Source: Anaerolineae bacterium (GTDB taxonomy: Bacteria > Chloroflexota > Anaerolineae > Aggregatilineales > Aggregatilineaceae). From it: a DNA stretch of 32,211 nt. The stretch is from contig JAFGHR010000072.1 in the NCBI GenBank assembly GCA_016930015.1, forward strand, positions 1 through 32,211. The letters are read 5' to 3'. The notes below the pieces were generated by a model. The model was not told the origin of the DNA. It did no database searches and was given only the letters and a program-made list of their open reading frames with translations. Within the stretch, counting starts at the first letter, position 1, and each line of letters begins with the position of its first letter. The translations under genes and the position numbers were made by a program. Shown one piece after another: positions 1-8,149 of this stretch.

Positions 1-86
1 AACCGTCAATTGGCGTTTCACCACCGCTGATGCCCGTATCAAACTGAAACGCCTTTATCCGACCATTTAGCTTTGGTTGACTACTA
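1..86 (+). mobile_element. Right end of an IS630-family-like insertion sequence (partial)
   Basis: The window opens inside an insertion sequence. The transposase reading frame ends at 70, and the 14-16 bases after it (CTTTGGTTGACTAC, followed by TA) resemble the reverse complement of the inferred IS start near 32128. Read inward, the two ends are CTAGTAGTCAACCAAAG and CTAATGGACAAATCAAAAG, an imperfect terminal repeat. IS630 elements insert at TA, and a TA lies at 85-86. The exact boundary is inferred, because neither end is complete in this window. Confidence 0.55.
2..70 (+). CDS. IS630-family transposase, C-terminal fragment
   Basis: The first 22 codons run to a TAG stop and end in RFTTADARIKLKRLYPTI. 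The pattern W-x-F-T-x-x-D-A-R-x-K-L-x-R-L-Y-P is the recognisable C-terminus of many IS630-type DDE transposases. The rest of the gene lies beyond the window edge, so the catalytic residues cannot be checked. The complementary N-terminal fragment of a similar transposase sits at the opposite end of the window in the same orientation. Confidence 0.7.
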   Translation, partial: TVNWRFTTADARIKLKRLYPTI

Positions 87-93
87 GGTATGC

Positions 94-122
94 TTGGATT
101 CCCGATCGACTTAAGCTACACT
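94..122 (+). promoter_or_regulatory. Candidate promoter upstream of nuoJ
   Basis: TTGGAT (94-99) and TACACT (117-122) are separated by 17 bases, a plausible sigma-70 type pair. It lies between the inferred IS end and nuoJ. If the IS split a longer nuo operon, this or an IS-borne promoter would be needed to express nuoJKLMN. The match is moderate and rests on pattern only. Confidence 0.3.
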
Positions 123-185
123 GCATCATAATTCCGTGTGTGTCTGTTCGCGATAAACCGGTCAGCATTTCAGGACAACAGTCTA

Positions 186-1373
186 ATGGAATTGACGTTA
201 TTTATCATTGTCGGAGCTGTCGCCGTGATGGCGGCTGCGATGATGCTTGTCAGTGAAAACGCCGTGCACAGCGCATTGTTCCTGATCTTGAACTTTGCCT
301 GTATTGCGTTCTTTTTCCTCATGCTTCAGGCCCCGTTTTTGGCCATGGTTCAGATCACGGTTTACGCGGGCGCGATCATGGTTTTGTTCCTGTTCGTGAT
401 CATGCTGCTGGGGGCTGAACGCTTACTTCCCGAAAAGAAACCGCGCTTTCCCTGGTTAACGCCGGTGGCCATGATCCTGGCGCTGGTATTTTTGGTAACC
501 GTGAGCGTGGCGCTCATTGGTGGGGAAATCGACCTCACCGCCCCTCAGAAAGAAACACCTCAAGTGCGCGTGATCCATGCTTTGGACGGCGTGGCGGCGG
601 TGGATGTGTATGTGGGCGAGAAACCTGCAGCCCGCGACCTGGCATATGAAGACCATACCGATTTTGGCGCCTATGATCCCGGTGAGTACGCAGTACGGTT
701 ATTGGCTGCCGGAACCGATACGCTCCTTTCCGAGACCGAGATCACGCTGGCTAAAAACGATGCGGTGTCGCTGGTGGCTGTTGGTCCGCAGCAGACCCCG
801 GCGCTGGTGGCGGCCTATGAGGATATGACGGCGCCGGATGACAGCGGTACGCTGCGGGTGGTGGCGATCAACGCCTTACACGACCGGGCACCCGTTGTTA
901 TTCGCGATGTGACCAGGGGCGCACAACAGAATATTTTGATCGAAAACCTGCCCTATGGCGCTGCATCTGACGCGATCGAGATCAACGAGGGTACCTATTC
1001 TATCGGCGTATTCCCGCCCGGTGACGCCAAGAACCGTTTGCAAGGGATCGACGACACAGAACTTGATGCCGATACCAGCGTGCTCTGGATTTTCGCGGCT
1101 GAGCGGATGCCGGACAATTCATTTGATGATCGCGTGCTGGAGTTCAAGACAGACGCGCAAGCCTCATTTGGCAGTCCAACACACATTGGCCGCCTGTTGT
1201 TCAGCCGGTACGTGCTGCCGTTTGAAATGGTGGCTCTCGTGTTATTGGTCGCGATGATCGGTGCTATCGTTTTGACGCACGAAACAAAAACACCGCGCCG
1301 CCGCATGGTGCGCCGCCTGGCAAATCCGCCTGCCGGATTGGATCAACCGGTTACCGGCGAGCCTGGCAAGTAG
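186..1373 (+). CDS. nuoJ: NADH-quinone oxidoreductase subunit J with a large extracytoplasmic insertion
   Basis: This is the membrane subunit J of complex I, part of the proton-pumping arm. Residues 1-112 give the first four helices, including the conserved VQITVYAGAIMVLFLFVIML stretch around 55-74. Residues 330-365 (FGS...IGRLLF...LPFEMVALVLLVAMIGAIVL) give the canonical fifth helix. Between them, residues about 126-330 are foreign to NuoJ and look like two DUF4397-type repeats: RVIHALDGVAAVDVYVG at 128-144 with a GEYAVRLLAAG turn, and a weaker copy from about 222. The protein has 395 residues, against roughly 160-200 for usual NuoJ. The basic C-terminal tail places the insert outside the cytoplasm. 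I chose ATG 186, with AGGA ten bases upstream, over a GTG at 138, because homology starts at MELTLFIIVGA. It is the first gene of nuoJKLMN. Confidence 0.93.
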   Translation: MELTLFIIVGAVAVMAAAMMLVSENAVHSALFLILNFACIAFFFLMLQAPFLAMVQITVYAGAIMVLFLFVIMLLGAERLLPEKKPRFPWLTPVAMILALVFLVTVSVALIGGEIDLTAPQKETPQVRVIHALDGVAAVDVYVGEKPAARDLAYEDHTDFGAYDPGEYAVRLLAAGTDTLLSETEITLAKNDAVSLVAVGPQQTPALVAAYEDMTAPDDSGTLRVVAINALHDRAPVVIRDVTRGAQQNILIENLPYGAASDAIEINEGTYSIGVFPPGDAKNRLQGIDDTELDADTSVLWIFAAERMPDNSFDDRVLEFKTDAQASFGSPTHIGRLLFSRYVLPFEMVALVLLVAMIGAIVLTHETKTPRRRMVRRLANPPAGLDQPVTGEPGK

Positions 1374-1395
1374 GCTGACAGCCTGAAGGTGAAAC

Positions 1396-1710
1396 ATGGA
1401 AGCATCCGAAGTTTCGATTGAACTGTACGTGCTGCTGAGCGCCGTATTATTTGCGATGGGCGCGCTGGGGTTTCTGATCCGCCGCAACGCAATTCTGATC
1501 TTCATGTCGGTTGAGCTGATGTTAAATTCAGCGAATCTGGCGCTGGCCGCGTTTGCCCGTCAATGGGGCAATGCCGACGGGCATTTGATGGTCTTTTTTG
1601 TGATGACCGTTGCCGCTGCCGAAGTAGCGGTCGGGTTGGCATTGATCGTGGCTATTTTTAAGACCAAAAAGAGCACCAACATTGACGATTTGCATATGTT
1701 CAAGGATTGA
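1396..1710 (+). CDS. nuoK: NADH-quinone oxidoreductase subunit K
   Basis: This small three-helix membrane subunit of complex I forms part of the proton path next to NuoJ and NuoN. Its 104 residues are the usual family length. The two buried glutamates of the family are present: Glu40 in [13 protein letters not shown] and Glu76 in [13 protein letters not shown]. The start has the ribosome site AAGGTGAA just upstream. It follows nuoJ by 22 bases and precedes nuoL by 59, so it is almost certainly cotranscribed. Nothing is unusual. Confidence 0.97.
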   Translation: MEASEVSIELYVLLSAVLFAMGALGFLIRRNAILIFMSVELMLNSANLALAAFARQWGNADGHLMVFFVMTVAAAEVAVGLALIVAIFKTKKSTNIDDLHMFKD

Positions 1711-1769
1711 GCGCGCCGGGAAGACAACCCGGCTGGCCGTACACATGGCCCCGCCGGTAAGGGATAACC

Positions 1770-4064
1770 ATGGAAAACTTCTTTGACCTTGTACCGCTTG
1801 TTGTTCTGTTTCCGCTGATCGGACTGCTGATCAACCTATTCGCGGGAAAACAGCTTGGTGAACGCGGCGTTAGCATCGTGGCCGTTGGCGCAAGTGCGAT
1901 GGCGCTGCTGGTGTCGATCGTGTTGTGGCTTGCGCAGGTCGATACCGGCTTTGGCGCGGTTGTCGTCGATGCGCCGCTGTTGGGCACCTGGATCGACATC
2001 CCATCGGCGGGCGTGGAAATCGGCTGGCAGTTTCGCGTGGACACGCTAAGCGTCACCATGATGCTGGTTGTGACCGGGGTCGGTACGCTGATCCACCTGT
2101 ACGCGGTGGGGTATATGCACGGCGACGAGGGTTTCCCACGCTTTTTTGTGTACATGAACCTGTTCCTGGTGTTTATGCTGGTCCTGGTATCCGGCAACAA
2201 CTTCTTGATGATGTTTGTCGGCTGGGAAGGTGTGGGGCTGTGTTCGTACCTGTTGATCGGTTTCTGGTTCGACAAACCCGGTGACGAAGGCTGGAAAAAC
2301 AGCGATGCGGCTCGCAAAGCGTTCATCGTGAACCGTATCGGCGATTTTGGCCTCATATTAGGTGTGCTGCTCACGTTCTGGACGTTTGGCACGCTGGACT
2401 ATTATGTGCCGGATGAAGAACCGATCCCCTACCATCACGCGGAACATGAAGCTGAACCGTTATTTACCCCCGACATCACCGGCGTGGACGGAGCCGAATC
2501 CCACGCGGTGAGCGGCCCGATGGGCGTGTTTAACCAGGCTGAAACCTGGCTGACAGAAGGTGACCACCGTGTCGAGTTTGGCACGGTGTCGATCAAGTTT
2601 GAGCATATGCTCACGGTCATCACGCTGTTGTTTTTGCTGGGAGCGACCGGTAAAAGTGCGCAAATTCCGCTGTTTATCTGGCTGCCGGACGCAATGGCCG
2701 GTCCGACACCGGTCAGCGCCTTGATCCACGCTGCCACGATGGTAACGGCGGGTGTGTACATGATGGTACGCGCCAACGTGTTTTACCATGCATCCGAAAC
2801 CACGTCGTTTGTGGTCACCATGATCGGCGCGACAACCGCGCTGGTGGCCGGATTCATCGCGCTGGGACAGTGGGATATCAAGCGTGTATTGGCCTACAGC
2901 ACCGTCAGCCAGCTTGGGTTTATGGTGACGGCGGTCGGCGTGGGGGCTTACACGGCGGCTATGTTCCATCTGGTAACGCACGCGTGTTTTAAAGCGCTGC
3001 TGTTCCTGGGTTCCGGCTCGGTGATTCACGGGCTGGAACACGGACACCATCATGTCGCGCACGGCGAGCACGATCATGACGACGGATTCGATCCGCAAGA
3101 TATGCGGTTCATGGGCGGGCTGCGGCACAAGATGCCGTTGACCTACTGGACGTACCTGGTCGGCACGCTGGCGCTGGCAGGCATTATTCCGTTTGCCGGA
3201 TTCTGGTCCAAGGATGAAATCCTGGTGGACTCGCTCAAGCTGGGGCTGGATGATGGCCGCCTGGACGGGTATCTGGGCTTCGGTATGCTGCTGGCAGCAG
3301 CGGCATTTACAGCGTTTTATATGTGGCGCCAGGTCAGCATGGTGTTTTACGGCGAACCGCGTCATGCCGCCGCCGAACATGCCGGGGAATCAGCGCCGGT
3401 CATGGTCTGGCCGTTGATGGGGCTTGCATTCCTGAGTGCGGTGATCGGCCTGATCAATGTGCCGTCAGGTTTCCCGGTGTTGGGCTGGCTGTATGGTGAG
3501 CATCAATTCGCCAATTGGCTTGAAGAAAGTGTGACGTATGCGCATGGCGGTGAGTTCAACTGGCTGCTGGCGACCATCGCGGTAGCGCTGGCGCTGGCCG
3601 CTATTTATGTAGCGCGGACGATCTACAATGACCGTGCCATAACCGACCTGGAACGTGATCCACTTGAGCGTTTGAGTCCGCGTTTGGCGCAGGCGTTCGC
3701 GCTGTCCAATGCCAAGCTGTACTGGGATGAAGTGTATTTCGCATTTGTTGTACATCCCTACCGCCGTGCGGCCTATACGCTGGCTGAACGTGTGGACTGG
3801 TACTGGTGGCACGACTTTGTCCATGAACGCGTGATCTACGGCACGTTCAACCGGGTAACACGCCTGCTGACTGATGTGCTGGACCTGAAAATCATCGACC
3901 GGGCGTTTCTGCGCAGCGCGGAGGCGGTCCGTGTGGCGGCGTCTCGCATCCGGCGGATACAAACCGGTTATGTGCGAACGTATGCGTTAAGCGTGCTGTT
4001 TGGGGCGCTGCTGGTGACGATTATTATACTGTATCCCGTGCTCCGGGATCTGCTGGGGATATAA
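1770..4064 (+). CDS. nuoL: NADH-quinone oxidoreductase subunit L
   Basis: This is the distal antiporter-like proton-pumping subunit of complex I, with the long lateral helix. Core motifs are clear: VGWEGVGLCSYLLIGFWF near residue 150, the GKSAQIPLFIWLPDAMAGPTP motif near 305, and LIHAATMVTAGVYMM. At 764 residues it is longer than the E. coli protein (about 613). The extra length comes from a polar loop at about 214-280, a histidine-rich loop at about 419-440, and a long C-terminal region holding the lateral helix and a last helix ending LYPVLRDLLGI. AAGGG lies six bases before the ATG. It is the third gene of nuoJKLMN. Confidence 0.97.
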   Translation: MENFFDLVPLVVLFPLIGLLINLFAGKQLGERGVSIVAVGASAMALLVSIVLWLAQVDTGFGAVVVDAPLLGTWIDIPSAGVEIGWQFRVDTLSVTMMLVVTGVGTLIHLYAVGYMHGDEGFPRFFVYMNLFLVFMLVLVSGNNFLMMFVGWEGVGLCSYLLIGFWFDKPGDEGWKNSDAARKAFIVNRIGDFGLILGVLLTFWTFGTLDYYVPDEEPIPYHHAEHEAEPLFTPDITGVDGAESHAVSGPMGVFNQAETWLTEGDHRVEFGTVSIKFEHMLTVITLLFLLGATGKSAQIPLFIWLPDAMAGPTPVSALIHAATMVTAGVYMMVRANVFYHASETTSFVVTMIGATTALVAGFIALGQWDIKRVLAYSTVSQLGFMVTAVGVGAYTAAMFHLVTHACFKALLFLGSGSVIHGLEHGHHHVAHGEHDHDDGFDPQDMRFMGGLRHKMPLTYWTYLVGTLALAGIIPFAGFWSKDEILVDSLKLGLDDGRLDGYLGFGMLLAAAAFTAFYMWRQVSMVFYGEPRHAAAEHAGESAPVMVWPLMGLAFLSAVIGLINVPSGFPVLGWLYGEHQFANWLEESVTYAHGGEFNWLLATIAVALALAAIYVARTIYNDRAITDLERDPLERLSPRLAQAFALSNAKLYWDEVYFAFVVHPYRRAAYTLAERVDWYWWHDFVHERVIYGTFNRVTRLLTDVLDLKIIDRAFLRSAEAVRVAASRIRRIQTGYVRTYALSVLFGALLVTIIILYPVLRDLLGI

Positions 4065-4085
4065 CACACACAAGGACCGAACCCT

Positions 4086-5606
4086 ATGGAAGATATCTCT
4101 CTGGTCACTGTGGTATTGATGCTGCCTCTCGTGGGCATGCTGGTGATGCTGATTTTTGCACGCAATGAGCAGACGATTCGCTGGTCAGCGCTGACATTTT
4201 CGCTGTTGACGTTCGGCGCGTCGCTGCTGATGCTTCGGAACTTTGATACTGCCGAAGCAGGGTTGCAAATGGTTCACAAAGTCGACTGGATTACCGGCGA
4301 ATCGTTTGTGATCCGGTATTACGTCGGCGTGGATGGTATCAGTATCTGGCTCATACTGCTGACAACGTTTATTATGCCGCTGGCGATTTTGTCGTCCTTC
4401 AACTCGATCAAAGACCGGATGCGGCTCTATTACGCGTTTTTGCTGATCATCGAATGGGCCATGCTGGGTGTGTTTATGGCGCAGGACCTGTTCCTGTTTT
4501 ATATCTTCTGGGAAGTCACGCTGGTGCCGATGTATTTCCTGATCGGCATCTGGGGTGCCGAAAATCGGATTTACGCGGCGGTCAAGTTTTTCCTCTATAC
4601 AATGGCCGGTAGTTTATTGATGCTGCTGGCGATTCTGTGGCTGGGCAACGAGGCCGGTACATTCAGCGTGCCTGATATTTTGGCGCAGCTCGATCAAGGT
4701 GTGCTGTCGTTCAGTACCACAACCGAACGTTGGTTGTTCCTCGCGTTCGGCATCGCGTTTGCGATCAAAGTGCCCATGTGGCCGCTGCATTCGTGGCTGC
4801 CGGATGCGCACGTGCAGGCGCCAACCGCCGGATCGGTTATCCTGGCAGGTGTGCTGCTGAAGCTTGGCACGTATGGTTTTGTGCGGTTCAACCTGCCGCT
4901 GTTCCCCGAAGCGAGTGATTATTTCGCGCCGCTGGTGGCCGTGTTAGCCGTGATCGGCATCATCTACGGGGCGTGGGTCAGTTATGGGCAAACGGATGTC
5001 AAAAAGCTGGTCGCGTATTCGTCGATCAGTCACCTGGGTTTTGTGATGCTGGGTATTTTTGCATTGAACTCGGCGGGTGTGCAGGGTGGGCTGCTGCAAA
5101 GCGTTAACCACGGCATCAGCACCGGCGGCCTGTTTTTGATGGTCGGTATTTTGTACGAGCGCCGCCATACCAAACTCATGAACGCGTTTGGCGGCATCTG
5201 GAAAGCCATGCCGTTGTACGGCGGAATCAGCCTGATCATTGTGCTGTCCAGTATGGGGCTGCCGGGTCTGAACGGGTTTGTCGGTGAGTTCACCATTTTG
5301 CTCGGTTCGGTTGGCTCGGACGTGTTAAGCTGGTGGTTTACGGCGGCGGCGGCGCTGGGCATCATCCTGGCGGCGGTGTACATGCTCTACATGTTCAATA
5401 CGGTCTTCATGGGGCCGCTGGATAAAGAAGAAAACAAGCGCCTGCCGGACCTGAACTGGCAGGAGTTATGGTCGTTGGTGCCGATTCTGATCATGGTGTT
5501 TGTGATCGGGCTGCAAGCCGGGTTCTTCTTTGATTATATGGACGTGTCGGTTCAGGACCTTGTCAATCATGTCAATAACTCTGTGATGGCAGCGGCTGGA
5601 CAATAA
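4086..5606 (+). CDS. nuoM: NADH-quinone oxidoreductase subunit M
   Basis: This is the middle antiporter-like proton-pumping subunit of complex I. The FWEVTLVPMYFLIGIWG motif carries the family's essential glutamate, and LPDAHVQAPTAGSVILAGVL with LLKLGTYGFVRFNLP is the classic NuoM signature with its pumping lysine. Length (506) is normal. It starts 21 bases after nuoL with AAGGA nine bases before the ATG, and ends 14 bases before nuoN, so the five genes form one tight transcription unit. Confidence 0.97.
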   Translation: MEDISLVTVVLMLPLVGMLVMLIFARNEQTIRWSALTFSLLTFGASLLMLRNFDTAEAGLQMVHKVDWITGESFVIRYYVGVDGISIWLILLTTFIMPLAILSSFNSIKDRMRLYYAFLLIIEWAMLGVFMAQDLFLFYIFWEVTLVPMYFLIGIWGAENRIYAAVKFFLYTMAGSLLMLLAILWLGNEAGTFSVPDILAQLDQGVLSFSTTTERWLFLAFGIAFAIKVPMWPLHSWLPDAHVQAPTAGSVILAGVLLKLGTYGFVRFNLPLFPEASDYFAPLVAVLAVIGIIYGAWVSYGQTDVKKLVAYSSISHLGFVMLGIFALNSAGVQGGLLQSVNHGISTGGLFLMVGILYERRHTKLMNAFGGIWKAMPLYGGISLIIVLSSMGLPGLNGFVGEFTILLGSVGSDVLSWWFTAAAALGIILAAVYMLYMFNTVFMGPLDKEENKRLPDLNWQELWSLVPILIMVFVIGLQAGFFFDYMDVSVQDLVNHVNNSVMAAAGQ

Positions 5607-5620
5607 GGCGGTGACGGTTG

Positions 5621-7135
5621 ATGTTTGAAGTCCCTAGCTTGAGCGATCTCAACATTGCCGCGACACTCCCGGTTATGTCGTTGGTGCTGGGTACATGTAT
5701 TCTGCTCCTGGCAGACCTCTTTGTCCCCCAGGAGCGCAAGCAGCTTACAGCCTGGTTGGCGGTGGCCGGTCTTGGCGTGTCGTTGGCACTGTCGCTGCTG
5801 TCGTTAGGCGACGTGACCCGTTTTGGCGACGGTGACGAGGCGTTCGCCGGGATGTTTGTGGCCGATACCTTCACCGATGCGGTGAATGTGATCGCGCTGG
5901 TCACGGCGCTGCTGGGCGTGATGGTCGCATACAACTACCTCGAACGCACCGGTACTCAGCGCGGCGAATATTATGTGCTGCTGCTGTTTACAACGGCGGG
6001 CGTGATGTTCATGGGCGCAGCCGGTGACCTGGTGGTCGTGTTTGTGGCGCTGGAACTGCTGTCGATCCCGCTGTACATTCTGAGCGGTTTTCGCCGTCCA
6101 CAGGAAGCATCTGAAGAAAGCGCCATGAAATACTTTTTGCTGGGTGCATTCGCGTCAGGCTTCCTGGTATATGGCATCGCGTTGATCTACGGGGCGACCG
6201 GCACAACCGGGCTGCATGACATATGGATCGCGGTTGATGATATCGTCGCCGGGGATGCGACATCCCAATACCTGCTGCTCATTGGCGCCGGGTTGATGCT
6301 GGTCGGATTGGGCTTTAAGGTGGCGGCGGTGCCGTTCCACATGTGGACGCCGGACGTCTACCAGGGCGCGCCCACGTCGGTTGTGGCTTATATGAGTGTG
6401 GCGGCTAAGGTCGGCGGTTTTGCGGCGCTGCTGCGTGTGCTGGCGGCGGGTATGCCTCATTTTGTCCTGGATGCTGGTGCTCCGGCGGCGTGGCAGGATA
6501 CGGTTTGGTTGGTGGCCGTGTTGACGATGCTGCTCGGTAACCTTGTGGCGATCGTTCAAAACGATCTGAAACGGCTGTTGGCCTATTCCAGCATTGCCCA
6601 TGCCGGGTATGTGCTGCTGGCGGTTGCGGCGGCTGGCTCGGCAGGATTAGCCGACGAATCCGCGCAGGCTGTGGTAATTTACATGATGGCCTACGCGTTT
6701 ACGAACGTGGGTGCGTTCTCGGTGGTGATCGCGGTCGAAAAAGACGACGCGAGCAATACCGGCGTAACCAGTATGCGAGGGCTGGCACGCTCACAGCCCT
6801 GGCTGGCGGCAGCGATGGCGCTGTTTATGCTGAGTCTGACCGGCATTCCGCTCACAGCGGGCTTTGTCGGTAAGTGGTTCGTGTTTAAAGCGGCGATCTC
6901 CGCCGACCTGTTTTTTGCCGTGGTTGTCGGCGCCGTGACAAGTCTCATTTCGGCTTATTACTACCTGCGCATCGTGTGGTATATGTATTTCGAAGAGGGT
7001 GACGGCGAGGCCGTTATCCCGTGGCCGCTGGCGGCAGCGATCAGCATCGCGGCAGTAGGCACGTTGTTTTTGGGCGTGATGCCCTACCTGCTGACCGATA
7101 TGGCCCGTGAGATTACATTGGCGTTTGGCGGGTAG
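5621..7135 (+). CDS. nuoN: NADH-quinone oxidoreductase subunit N
   Basis: This is the third antiporter-like subunit of complex I. The family motif KYFLLGAFASGFLVYGIALIYG is near residue 170, and PFHMWTPDVYQGAPTSVVAYM and LLAYSSIAHAGYVLL follow at the expected spacing. The 504-residue length is usual. I place the start at ATG 5621, giving MFEVPSLSDLN; a TTG one codon earlier is possible and shares the AGGCGG ribosome site that overlaps the nuoM stop. It is the last gene of the nuo cluster and is followed by a strong intrinsic terminator, so the transcript ends here. Confidence 0.96.
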   Translation: MFEVPSLSDLNIAATLPVMSLVLGTCILLLADLFVPQERKQLTAWLAVAGLGVSLALSLLSLGDVTRFGDGDEAFAGMFVADTFTDAVNVIALVTALLGVMVAYNYLERTGTQRGEYYVLLLFTTAGVMFMGAAGDLVVVFVALELLSIPLYILSGFRRPQEASEESAMKYFLLGAFASGFLVYGIALIYGATGTTGLHDIWIAVDDIVAGDATSQYLLLIGAGLMLVGLGFKVAAVPFHMWTPDVYQGAPTSVVAYMSVAAKVGGFAALLRVLAAGMPHFVLDAGAPAAWQDTVWLVAVLTMLLGNLVAIVQNDLKRLLAYSSIAHAGYVLLAVAAAGSAGLADESAQAVVIYMMAYAFTNVGAFSVVIAVEKDDASNTGVTSMRGLARSQPWLAAAMALFMLSLTGIPLTAGFVGKWFVFKAAISADLFFAVVVGAVTSLISAYYYLRIVWYMYFEEGDGEAVIPWPLAAAISIAAVGTLFLGVMPYLLTDMAREITLAFGG

Positions 7136-7159
7136 ACGGATTCTGGCTGAAATATAACG

Positions 7160-7187
7160 GGCAGCCTGCGGGCTGCCTTTTGTTTTT
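7160..7187 (+). terminator. Intrinsic terminator of the nuoJKLMN operon
   Basis: A perfect 7-bp stem, GGCAGCC / GGCTGCC, with a TGCG loop is followed at once by TTTTGTTTTT. It lies 24 bases after the nuoN stop codon and points along the + strand. Confidence 0.9.
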
Positions 7188-7214
7188 GCCGGACGCTGTA
7201 TCGCACAATACAAT
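7186..7214 (+). promoter_or_regulatory. Candidate promoter for the methyltransferase-SDR pair
   Basis: TTGCCG (7186-7191) and TACAAT (7209-7214) have 17-base spacing. They sit just after the nuo terminator, giving a leader of about 120 bases before the methyltransferase. It is a pattern match only. No other clear element is visible in the rest of this gap. Confidence 0.35.
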
Positions 7215-7341
7215 GGAACTTTGAACACAATTATGATTCATTACCGAAAAAACGCCGAAAAGCTCTGCTTTAGGTGTGGGGAGTAGTCACCAGGACGGTG
7301 TATTAATTCTAGAGATGGATTGAATACAGAAACGGAATCTC

Positions 7342-8145
7342 ATGCCGGACAACACATCACACACGCCACGAAATAAACCGATCCCAGGCAGCGAAGCGCC
7401 GCTGGACGAGTACGGCGAGCACTATTTCCAGAATTACAATTACGCTGACCGGCCCCTCGGACGCTTTAGCATGTATTGGTTTGCCCGTCGTTACTATGCG
7501 GCGCTTGTACGCCGTTTTGCCCCCTCAGGCGGCGGTAAACTGCTCGAAATGGGCTGCGGTTTGGGGCACCTGACCGGCCTGCTGCAAGATGATTTCCAGG
7601 CGGTAGGCATCGATATCGCGGCGTACAGCATCGAGCAGCTAAGAATCAATGCGCCGCGAGCCGAGGGTATTGTCATGAGCGCCGAAGACCTGTCCCGATT
7701 CGGAACAGGCGAATTCAGCGTTGTTGTTGCGCTGCACCTTGTCGAACACCTGACCGACCCGGCTGATACCATCCGGCAGATCAATCGTATCCTGCGCCAG
7801 GATGGTTTATTCCTGTTCGCGACACCGAATCCGGGTTACCTGCTGCGCCGCCTCAAAGACCCGCAGACGGACGCCATCGGCAAGGACCCCACACATATCA
7901 ATGTTCAGCCGCCCAGGCAGTGGCGATCCTGGTGTGAGGCAAGCGGGTTCCGAATCCTGCGCCATTTTGGCGATGGGTTGTGGGACGTGCCTTATGTTCC
8001 GCTGGTACCCAACGTGATCCAGTTTGGCGTGTTTGGTTTTCCGGCACTGTTACAGGTGATAACACAAACCACGTTTACGCCGCTGGCATTGGGTGTGAAC
8101 CAGATCGCGGTTGCGCGTAAAATACGAGATATCCAGGAGGGATAG
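7342..8145 (+). CDS. Class I SAM-dependent methyltransferase (UbiG-like fold)
   Basis: This is a probable methyltransferase of unknown substrate. The SAM-binding glycine loop LLEMGCGLGH is at residues 67-76, followed by an acidic strand end VGIDIAAYSIEQLR. The later strand VVALHLVEHLTDP has the form seen in the Methyltransf_11 type, and FLFATPNPGYLLRR resembles the post-motif III of UbiG and glycolipid methyltransferases. The C-terminal third is hydrophobic and may touch the membrane. The start has only a weak ribosome site (CGGAAT). Its stop is five bases before the SDR gene, whose AGGAGG lies within its last codons, so the two are probably cotranscribed. Confidence 0.85.
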   Translation: MPDNTSHTPRNKPIPGSEAPLDEYGEHYFQNYNYADRPLGRFSMYWFARRYYAALVRRFAPSGGGKLLEMGCGLGHLTGLLQDDFQAVGIDIAAYSIEQLRINAPRAEGIVMSAEDLSRFGTGEFSVVVALHLVEHLTDPADTIRQINRILRQDGLFLFATPNPGYLLRRLKDPQTDAIGKDPTHINVQPPRQWRSWCEASGFRILRHFGDGLWDVPYVPLVPNVIQFGVFGFPALLQVITQTTFTPLALGVNQIAVARKIRDIQEG

Positions 8146-8149
8146 CGGT

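Noticed and set aside
1700-2392. Long minus-strand reading frame opposite nuoL (230 residues)
   Set aside because: It lies wholly opposite the well-supported nuoL gene, has a Ser/Pro/Thr/Arg-rich composition typical of an antisense shadow, and has no ribosome site.
2460-3380. 306-residue minus-strand frame opposite nuoL
   Set aside because: Arg/His/Gln-rich antisense translation of nuoL codons without any recognisable domain.
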